Assembly (NCBI GenBank): GCA_004213025.1
Contig: SHBC01000063.1
Coordinates: 1 to 6,407 of the forward strand
Source of the DNA: SAR116 cluster bacterium
GTDB taxonomy: Bacteria; Pseudomonadota; Alphaproteobacteria; Puniceispirillales; Puniceispirillaceae
DNA length: 6,407 nt
Reading direction: 5' to 3'
A program made the translations under genes and the position numbers. How positions within the stretch are numbered: the stretch's first letter is position 1; the number at the start of each line of letters is the position of its first letter. Shown here piece by piece: positions 1-5,565 of this stretch. Under the pieces are notes generated by a model. The model did not search any database. It had not been told where the DNA came from and worked only from the letters and a program-made list of their open reading frames with translations.

Positions 1-227
1 GCCATCACCATGCGGGTGCAGCCGCTTTCAACAAGAAGTTCGCGCGTCCGGCCAATGGCACCAAGCGGAATGGCGATTGTCTCGAAACCGGAAAACCCGG
101 CGTCTGCCTGGCCTGCCACAGTGAAAATGACCACCTCATGGCCTTGCTCGCGGGCACTGTTTGCGACTGCCTCCGGCAGGCTTCCCTGACCGGCAATGAC
201 CGCCAGCTTGCCCACCAATTGGCCCAT
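1..227 (-). CDS. lpxI: UDP-2,3-diacylglucosamine pyrophosphatase LpxI, N-terminal fragment (3' end beyond window)
   Basis: Only the first 75 codons are present; the frame is open to the window edge. The product begins MGQLVGKLAVIAGQGSLPEA, which fits the start of the LpxI (DUF1009) family: a short beta strand, a glycine turn (AGQGSLP), a helix, a second strand (HEVVIFTVAG) and then the LGAIGRTRELLVESG segment that matches the family's conserved 'LGxxGKxxxxLxxxG' stretch. LpxI hydrolyses UDP-2,3-diacylglucosamine to lipid X and UMP at the cytoplasmic face of the inner membrane. It replaces LpxH in most alphaproteobacteria. The ATG at 227 was chosen because an AAGGGGG ribosome binding site (233-239) lies 5 bases upstream; an in-frame GTG at 233 lies inside that site and is less likely. 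The gene starts 11 bases after lpxA stops, so it is almost certainly co-transcribed with it. The metal-binding C-terminal domain is not visible, so activity cannot be judged. lpxB would be the expected next gene. Confidence 0.88.
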   Translation of the reverse strand, partial: MGQLVGKLAVIAGQGSLPEAVANSAREQGHEVVIFTVAGQADAGFSGFETIAIPLGAIGRTRELLVESGCTRMVM

Positions 228-232
228 CAGCA

Positions 233-239
233 CCCCCTT
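233..239 (-). promoter_or_regulatory. Ribosome binding site of lpxI
   Basis: The minus strand reads AAGGGGG, ending 5 bases before the lpxI ATG. It touches the lpxA stop codon, so ribosomes finishing lpxA are placed directly on the lpxI start. This site decides the start codon over the in-frame upstream GTG. Confidence 0.6.
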
Positions 240-1057
240 CAGTCAGCCTGTCTTAGGGCCGAGTGTCGTGCGGCTGCCTGGCAGATGCCATTGCGACCTG
301 CCTCATCAAGAAAGGCAAAGATCTGTGCCGCCTCGGCGCTGTTTTCGTAGGACAGACGCGCCGCATCAAGACGATCCTTGAAGACGCCACCACCACGAAA
401 CAACTCGCGATAGAGGCTGCGGAGCCGCGAGATGCTCTCATCGCTGAAGCCGCGACGTCCCATGCCGATGACATTGATCCCGGTCAGACAGGCACGGTTG
501 CCAACGGCAATGCCGAACGGAATCACGTCACTGTCGACTGCTGTCTGCGAGGCAACCATGGCATGATCGCCAACACGGCACCATTGCTGGACTGTCGCAA
601 AGCCACCCATCATCACATGACTGCCAATCTTGGCATGGCCACCAAGCGAAGCGTTATTGGCAAAAATGGCATGATCACCGACAACACAATCATGCGCCAC
701 ATGCGACGCAACCAGGAACAAGCCGTGATTGCCAACGCTGGTCCGCATCGAATCAATCGCCGTGCCGGGATGCATGGTGACATGCTCGCGGATCACGCAG
801 TGATGCCCGATCTCGAGGGTCGATTCCTCGCCGGCAAAGCGCGTGTGTTGTGGCGGCGCGCCAAGCACGGCAAAGGGATGGACCTCACTGTCCGCGCCCA
901 ATGTCGTGCGCCCGTCGAGGACGACATGAGCATGCAATGTCACCCGGTCTGCGAGCACGACATTCTTCCCGACCACGCAATAGGGGCCGATGCTGACCTG
1001 CTCGCCAAGGGACGCGCCGGCATCAACGATCGCAGTCGGGTGAATGGAAACGGTCAT
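239..1057 (-). CDS. lpxA: Acyl-ACP--UDP-N-acetylglucosamine O-acyltransferase LpxA
   Basis: LpxA carries out the first step of lipid A synthesis, moving a 3-hydroxyacyl chain from ACP to the 3-position of UDP-GlcNAc (or its 3-amino analogue) in the cytoplasm; the enzyme is a homotrimer. The 272-residue product (E. coli 262) has a left-handed beta-helix of hexapeptide repeats over residues about 4-190, then the GMGRRGFS motif (199-206) and a helical C-terminal domain (about 207-272). The catalytic His is H122 in the HVAHDC motif (119-124), and H141 matches E. coli H144. By-eye alignment shows three departures from the E. coli enzyme: H160 is Gln157, K76 is Arg73, and the acyl-ruler residue G173 is Ser170. 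The ATG at 1057 was chosen because the protein then starts MTVSIHPTAIV like known family members; the frame can be extended to a TTG at 1087 overlapping the fabZ stop, but that adds 10 residues outside the fold and has no ribosome binding site. The gap to fabZ is 26 bases. Confidence 0.95.
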   Translation of the reverse strand: MTVSIHPTAIVDAGASLGEQVSIGPYCVVGKNVVLADRVTLHAHVVLDGRTTLGADSEVHPFAVLGAPPQHTRFAGEESTLEIGHHCVIREHVTMHPGTAIDSMRTSVGNHGLFLVASHVAHDCVVGDHAIFANNASLGGHAKIGSHVMMGGFATVQQWCRVGDHAMVASQTAVDSDVIPFGIAVGNRACLTGINVIGMGRRGFSDESISRLRSLYRELFRGGGVFKDRLDAARLSYENSAEAAQIFAFLDEAGRNGICQAAARHSALRQAD

Positions 1058-1083
1058 GACATCACTTTCGAAGGAGTGGAAAT

Positions 1084-1542
1084 TCAACGCTGCGGGTCGA
1101 CAATCATGGCGGCGAATTCCGCCTCGGATGTCTTCACCCCGTCAACCGTAGCATGGCCGGTGAATTTCCAGAGCGGACCACGTGCGCTGACCTTCTCGAC
1201 ATGGAGCTTGAGCAGCGCCCCCGGGCGGACAGGCTTGCGAAACTTCACCTTGTCGATGGTGGCAAAGAACACAAGCTTGTCATCGGTTTCACCACCAAGC
1301 GTAACACTTGCAAGGCAGGCCGCCGTCTGCGCCATCGCCTCGACAATCAACACCCCCGGCATGATGGGATAATCAGGAAAATGGCCGGCAAAGAACGGCT
1401 CACCAATACTGACCATCTTGATGCCGACGGCGCTTGTATCGGGAACGATCTCCTCGACACGCTCGATGAGCAGCATGGGCGGCCGGTGCGGGATCCGTTT
1501 CTGGATCTGGTCGATATCAAGCTCGGTGATCTGCTCGCTCAT
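1084..1542 (-). CDS. fabZ: 3-hydroxyacyl-[acyl-carrier-protein] dehydratase FabZ
   Basis: FabZ removes water from (3R)-hydroxyacyl-ACP to give trans-2-enoyl-ACP in type II fatty-acid synthesis. It competes with LpxA and LpxD for hydroxyacyl-ACP, which explains its place among lipid A genes. The 152-residue product has the normal length and a single hot-dog fold. Visible motifs are IPHRPPMLLIERV (residues 17-29) near the N-terminus, and the active-site segment AGHFPDYPIMPGVLIVEAMAQ region, with catalytic His54 and Glu68 at the start of the long central helix. FRKPVRPGA (101-109) is the usual conserved strand-turn, and nothing expected is missing. The ATG at 1542 lies 3 bases after the lpxD stop. 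The purine-rich AAAGGAAAGAG across the end of lpxD serves as ribosome binding site, so the two genes are probably translationally coupled. FabA is ruled out by the length and the HFPDxPIMPG sequence. Confidence 0.96.
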   Translation of the reverse strand: MSEQITELDIDQIQKRIPHRPPMLLIERVEEIVPDTSAVGIKMVSIGEPFFAGHFPDYPIMPGVLIVEAMAQTAACLASVTLGGETDDKLVFFATIDKVKFRKPVRPGALLKLHVEKVSARGPLWKFTGHATVDGVKTSEAEFAAMIVDPQR

Positions 1543-1545
1543 GGG

Positions 1546-2550
1546 CTACTCTTTCCTTTGACTTGATTTGGCAATCAGACGCCGCAGCGCGGCACGTTCA
1601 CGCCAGGCCTCACGGGCTTCGGTGGCGGGAAACCCGACCACAGTCACTTTATCGGCAACGTCCTTGGTCACGCCGGACTGGCCCATGACGATGGCACCCC
1701 TGCCGACCGTGACCTGCGAGCTGACACCAGCCTGACCGGCCAGCATGGCACCGTCCCCGATCTCGGCACCGCCAGCAAGTCCGACCTGCGCGGCCAGAAC
1801 GGCGCGATCACCAATCTGGCAGTTATGCGCAATGTGGACAAGGTTGTCGATCATCACCTTGCGGCCGATTGCCGTCGGCCCAAGCGTGCCGCGATCAATC
1901 GTGCATCCGGCGGCGATGCGGGTGGAATCGCCAATTGTCACCGTCCCTACATGGGGCAGATGGACAGGCCCGTCCGGTGTAATCTCAAAACCAAAACCGG
2001 CACCGCCAATGACGCTTCCCGCGCCGATAACCACATCATCGCCCACATCGCAATGCGACAGCACGGCATTCGGGTCAATGCGACAGCGCCGGCCGATCGT
2101 GACCCCATGATGGATCACCGCGCCAGCGCCGATGACCGAGCCTTCACCGATCACCACATCATCGCCAATGACAACAGCCGGGCCAATCTCGACACCCTGC
2201 CATTCACCGACCGGCTGATGACGCCAGGTGCCCTGCCTGTCAGCGGCGAGCGCGGCAAGCGCCATGGCGAAATCACGCCGCGGCGAGTCACTCACCAGAC
2301 AGACGCACCCCGCGGGCAACGATGCACCAAGATCAGCGGTGGTAACCACCACGGCACCGGCAAGATGGGCAACGTCATCCACGCCCCGTTCATCGGCGAG
2401 AAACGTCAGGTCACCCGCACCCGCCACAGACACCGGCGCGGCGCCCGCGACCATTCGTTCGCCGTCACCACGCAGCTCGCAACCGGCGCGCTGCGCCAGG
2501 CTGGCAGCAGTGGATGGAATGACAGAGAAGAACCGTGGATCGATAGCCAT
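1546..2550 (-). CDS. lpxD: UDP-3-O-(3-hydroxyacyl)glucosamine N-acyltransferase LpxD
   Basis: LpxD catalyses the third step of lipid A synthesis, adding a 3-hydroxyacyl chain from ACP to the 2-amino group of UDP-3-O-acyl-glucosamine; it is a cytoplasmic trimer. The 334-residue product (E. coli 341) opens with the uridine-binding domain (about 5-100; DLTFLADE at 47-54), followed by a left-handed beta-helix with many [IV]G-x4 repeats (about 115-295) and a helical C-terminal tail (about 312-334) rich in Arg and Ala. GGAGFGFE (182-189) is a family signature. The catalytic His is H242 in the HIAHNC motif (239-244). The histidine aligned with E. coli H276 appears to be Gln279, and the E. coli acyl-ruler Met290 position is Gly293. 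The ATG at 2550 follows the skp stop by 8 bases, with a GAGG ribosome binding site that overlaps the end of skp. The product starts MAIDPRFF, which matches alphaproteobacterial homologues. Confidence 0.96.
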   Translation of the reverse strand: MAIDPRFFSVIPSTAASLAQRAGCELRGDGERMVAGAAPVSVAGAGDLTFLADERGVDDVAHLAGAVVVTTADLGASLPAGCVCLVSDSPRRDFAMALAALAADRQGTWRHQPVGEWQGVEIGPAVVIGDDVVIGEGSVIGAGAVIHHGVTIGRRCRIDPNAVLSHCDVGDDVVIGAGSVIGGAGFGFEITPDGPVHLPHVGTVTIGDSTRIAAGCTIDRGTLGPTAIGRKVMIDNLVHIAHNCQIGDRAVLAAQVGLAGGAEIGDGAMLAGQAGVSSQVTVGRGAIVMGQSGVTKDVADKVTVVGFPATEAREAWRERAALRRLIAKSSQRKE

Positions 2551-2558
2551 TCAGCGCC

Positions 2559-3251
2559 TCATTCATCCGTGCCGACAGGGCTGACCGTCACCTCGATCCG
2601 TGCGTCCTTCGTCCGTTCATCAAGACGGCGAAGAACCTCATCAGACAGGTTCAGGCTTGGCAGGAAAATCAGCGCTGATTCACGCACCAGAACAAGGTCC
2701 AGCTTCTTTTCCTGCGCCAGTTCGGTCACGATCTGCATGGCCAGATTGCGAAGCCTCGATTGCGCCTCCTGAAAGGCAACGTCAATCGCTTCGCGGCGAT
2801 ATTGGATCTCTTTCTGGATTTGCGTCACCGACGCTTCAAAGTCGGCTAACTGGCGGGCGAACTCCGCCTCGTCAAGCTCATCTCTCTGCGCCACAAGCTT
2901 GCGCTCGGTTTCCTGAAGCGCCGCCTCACGAGCGGCGAATTCACGCTGAAACTCACGCCGCTGCTCATCCAGCAGGTCGCGCACCCTTGCCGCGCCCTCT
3001 GATGCCCGCAACACCCCGTCAAGGTCGATCAACCCGATGCGATCGATCGACATATCGGCAGCACCTTCATAGACTGAATCAGACGCATCCGCACCCTGAT
3101 TGCCATCTTGCTGGGCAGCCGCCGGCACACCGCCCAGCAGGAGGCTCACACCGATGCTGAAGCTGGCCAGAAACGCAAGGCAGCGACTGGCATAGCAGGC
3201 GCTATCAGAGCCGTGTCCCGATGGTGAACTGGAAGGTCCTTGTCTTGTCAT
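2559..3251 (-). CDS. skp: Periplasmic chaperone Skp/OmpH family protein
   Basis: Skp trimers hold unfolded outer-membrane proteins in the periplasm and pass them to the BAM complex, which fits a position between bamA and lpxD. From the start at 3251 the product has 230 residues. It has a long polar N-region (1-23), a hydrophobic stretch (about 24-43) ending in PAAAQQ with a likely signal-peptidase site after A46, an acidic linker (about 50-68), and the OmpH domain (about 70-215). The domain begins with the strand RIGLIDLDGVL (71-81), continues as long charged helices (about 84-182) that form the coiled-coil tentacles, and closes with strand KKLDLVLVRESALIFLP (182-198). The start is uncertain. 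The ATG at 3251 is the nearest in-frame start upstream of the signal peptide, but it lies 47 bases inside bamA and has only a weak purine-rich site (AAGAAGAG). An ATG at 3193, 11 bases after the bamA stop, is out of frame by one base; see findings. The family call rests on the domain and is firm. Confidence 0.88.
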   Translation of the reverse strand: MTRQGPSSSPSGHGSDSACYASRCLAFLASFSIGVSLLLGGVPAAAQQDGNQGADASDSVYEGAADMSIDRIGLIDLDGVLRASEGAARVRDLLDEQRREFQREFAAREAALQETERKLVAQRDELDEAEFARQLADFEASVTQIQKEIQYRREAIDVAFQEAQSRLRNLAMQIVTELAQEKKLDLVLVRESALIFLPSLNLSDEVLRRLDERTKDARIEVTVSPVGTDE

Positions 3252-5481
3252 AGCTCTTCTTCGTTGTGGGTTTTGCCCAATAGAAGGACATTGGCCCAAT
3301 GAAAGTATCCCACAACAGACCGGCACCCAGCGATGATCTGATCGACGAATCATTGGCACCGGTTACGCCTGAGGGGTAGTCGGTCTCCCAAACCGAACCA
3401 AAATCGGAAAAGACGGTCCACCGCATGCTGAGATCTTTGCTGATACCAGCCCGCGAGACCACTTCGAACGTGCCATTGAATACCTTGTTACCACCAACCG
3501 CGGCGTTCGAACCCTGGTCACGTGGTCCGATACCGCTACCGTCAAAGCCGCGAACACGGCGTCCACCAAGGAAGAAACGCTGCGACTGCGTGACATTCTC
3601 GCCTAGCCCCGTGACCTGGCCGATCCGCCCCTTCGTCCCAAGGAAGAAAGTATTGAACATCATGGGCTTATAATAGGCACCCGACAAGACAACGCGGTAG
3701 TATTTTGCGTCGCCACCGATGCCTGCGATTTCCTGCGCAACCTCGAACAGCGAGCCATCAGACGGGTCAAAGCGATTATCCAGTGTGCTGCGGCCAAATG
3801 TATAACTCGCGGCCGATTTCAGGATCGTCTTGCCATTTTCGCCAGTGACCGACAGTGCCTTGGTTGATTTCTCGTTGGTTTCCGACTGCGAAATTTCATA
3901 TCCGACGCGGTGGAAATAATCATTCGCGGCGGCAAAACCGATACCGAAATCAAAGCCACGGCGGGTAATGGAAAATGTATCTTCCTTGATCCGTTCATTG
4001 AACACACTGGCCCGCCCGTTCAGGTTACGGCCAAACAGATAGGGCTCGGACACGCCAATCCGCACATTGGAACGGCTGGCTGATACATCAAGGCTGAAAT
4101 TGATGCCGCGGCCGGTGCCAAGGAAGTTACGCTCATCAAGGCCAAGGGCAAAACTAGTCTGATCGAGCGACGAATAGCCAAGGCCAATGGAGAACTCACC
4201 TGTTGATTGCTCTTCGACCGTCAATTCGGTCACTGTCTGTTCTTCCGAACTGCCGACAAGATTGCGAACCGAAACATCAGAGAAGAAACCAAGATTGCGA
4301 ACATTGCGAATTGAACGTTCCAGCTTCAGCTGGTTGAACGCATCACCTTCAACAACCTCAAACTCGCGGCGAATAACGGAATCAAGTGTGCGAACATTGT
4401 TCACAATCTCGATTCGTTCGATAAAATTTTTCTGCGCCTTCCCGATACCGACATTGATATCGAGTGTCTGCGCCTCCGGATCGGTGATCACCTCCGGCTC
4501 GATATTCACAAATGCATAGCCAAGAGCGCCAAGTTCGTTGGTGATATCCAGAAGCCCCTGTTCCAGCGCCCGAACGTCGTACCAGCCATCATCCCCGAAA
4601 TCAAAAAGCTGCCGCAGCGCCTCCAGATCCACATTCTCAATCTGGCTGTCAATCGCGATGTCATTCACCTTGTACCTGGCACCTTCATTCAGAATGAAGG
4701 ACACAGCAAAGCCTGTGCGGTCAGGCAACAGCCCTCCCTGCACGCGCGACACATCGATGTCGGCATAGCCGCGTGCCAGATAAAACTGACGCAGCAACCT
4801 GACATCATAATCGAGCCGCGCCTCGTCATATTTGTCAGACGTTGCGAAAATCGCCCACCAGCTGGAGACGCGACTGGAAATGGCCCGCCGCAGCACCCTG
4901 TCGGAATAGCGTTCATTGCCGTTGAAAGTAATCGAACTGATCTTGATCAGCGGCCCTTCCTTTACAACGAAGGCAAGGTCAACACGATTATCCTCAAGCT
5001 CAATGATCTGCGGCTCGACAACTGCCGCATATCGACCTGCTGCCTGATACACCTGCAGCAGCTTCTGGCTTGCTTCGACCGCCAGCCGGCGCGTGTAGAC
5101 GCGCCGCGGCTGTATATCGACGATCTCAAGCAGCTTTTCATCATCAAGGGCGTCATTGCCCTCGATATTCACCCTGTTGATGATGGGGTTCTCGACAACA
5201 TCAATACGAAGTGTCTCGCCATCAATGTCGATTTGAATATCCGCAAACAGCTCAGTCTCATAGAGACGTTCCAGCGCAATGCTCAGCGAGCTGCGCGTAA
5301 CCCTGTCTCCAACACGGACCGGAAGATAGGAAAGAACGGTACCGACAGCAACGCGCCGGTTGCCCGAAACAGCAATTTCATCAATTCGAATCTGTTCACT
5401 GTCAGATTGCGCAATAGACGGCGCTGGCGTTCCGACTACCAAAGCCAAAAGCAACACAAGAATAAGCAGCGGTCTCGGCAT
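3205..5481 (-). CDS. bamA: Outer membrane protein assembly factor BamA (Omp85 family)
   Basis: BamA is the central subunit of the BAM complex and folds and inserts beta-barrel proteins into the outer membrane. From the ATG at 5481 it has 758 residues (E. coli 810). The order is signal peptide (MPRPLLILVLLLALVVG, cleavage near SIA-QSD, about residue 24), POTRA1 (about 31-98), POTRA2 (99-177), POTRA3 (178-268), POTRA4 (269-348), POTRA5 (351-425) and a 16-strand Omp85 barrel (427-758). The barrel carries the conserved loop-6 motif LGGRRVRGFD, with VRGF at 643-646. The C-terminal IGPMSFYWAKP and TFQFTIGTRL segments align well with E. coli BamA. The last residue is Leu, not the Phe or Trp usual for the beta-signal. 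The ATG at 5481 has AGGAG (5492-5496) 10 bases upstream. An in-frame ATG at 5490 would add MVI, but it lies only one base from that site, and a GTG at 5487 is also possible. The 3' end overlaps the assigned skp start by 47 bases. Confidence 0.97.
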   Translation of the reverse strand: MPRPLLILVLLLALVVGTPAPSIAQSDSEQIRIDEIAVSGNRRVAVGTVLSYLPVRVGDRVTRSSLSIALERLYETELFADIQIDIDGETLRIDVVENPIINRVNIEGNDALDDEKLLEIVDIQPRRVYTRRLAVEASQKLLQVYQAAGRYAAVVEPQIIELEDNRVDLAFVVKEGPLIKISSITFNGNERYSDRVLRRAISSRVSSWWAIFATSDKYDEARLDYDVRLLRQFYLARGYADIDVSRVQGGLLPDRTGFAVSFILNEGARYKVNDIAIDSQIENVDLEALRQLFDFGDDGWYDVRALEQGLLDITNELGALGYAFVNIEPEVITDPEAQTLDINVGIGKAQKNFIERIEIVNNVRTLDSVIRREFEVVEGDAFNQLKLERSIRNVRNLGFFSDVSVRNLVGSSEEQTVTELTVEEQSTGEFSIGLGYSSLDQTSFALGLDERNFLGTGRGINFSLDVSASRSNVRIGVSEPYLFGRNLNGRASVFNERIKEDTFSITRRGFDFGIGFAAANDYFHRVGYEISQSETNEKSTKALSVTGENGKTILKSAASYTFGRSTLDNRFDPSDGSLFEVAQEIAGIGGDAKYYRVVLSGAYYKPMMFNTFFLGTKGRIGQVTGLGENVTQSQRFFLGGRRVRGFDGSGIGPRDQGSNAAVGGNKVFNGTFEVVSRAGISKDLSMRWTVFSDFGSVWETDYPSGVTGANDSSIRSSLGAGLLWDTFIGPMSFYWAKPTTKKSYDKTRTFQFTIGTRL

Positions 5482-5491
5482 GATCACCATT

Positions 5492-5496
5492 CTCCT
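5492..5496 (-). promoter_or_regulatory. Ribosome binding site of bamA
   Basis: The minus strand reads AGGAG in the context ATCAGGAGAATGG. It lies 10 bases from the ATG at 5481, 4 from a GTG at 5487 and 1 from the ATG at 5490. The spacing argues against the longest start and is the reason 5481 is preferred. Confidence 0.6.
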
Positions 5497-5510
5497 GATC
5501 CGTCCGCAGA

Positions 5511-5538
5511 ACTATAACCATGCCGCCAGAGTTATCAA
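5511..5538 (-). promoter_or_regulatory. Candidate sigma70-type promoter of bamA
   Basis: On the minus strand, TTGATA (5533-5538) and TATAGT (5511-5516) are separated by 16 bases. Each box matches the housekeeping consensus at five of six positions. Transcription would start near 5503-5505, giving a leader of about 22-24 bases with the AGGAG site in it. The promoter would let bamA and the lipid A genes be expressed apart from rseP. It lies wholly in the rseP-bamA spacer. The call is from sequence only; read-through from rseP is also likely, since no terminator is visible between the genes. Confidence 0.45.
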
Positions 5539-5565
5539 AGCGTACATTTCATGTGGCATATCCAG

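Noticed and set aside
1085..1087. TTG at 1087 as the start of lpxA
   Set aside because: It would add 10 residues (LNFHSFESDV) before the conserved MTVSIHPTAI start, and no ribosome binding site precedes it.
263..1372. Long plus-strand open frame (369 codons) opposite lpxA and fabZ
   Set aside because: It runs antisense to two clearly conserved genes, its product is rich in His, Arg and Met with no recognisable domain, and it crosses the gene boundary without regard to it. It is a by-product of the codon use of the real genes.
1825..2772. Long plus-strand open frame (315 codons) opposite lpxD and skp
   Set aside because: The product is low-complexity and Arg/His/Asp-rich, with no family resemblance; the opposite strand carries firmly identified genes.
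5544..5554. Small inverted repeat ACAT-TTC-ATGT between rseP and bamA as a possible terminator
   Set aside because: The stem is only 4 base pairs, AT-rich, and not followed by a T run; it partly precedes the candidate promoter and is best seen as chance.
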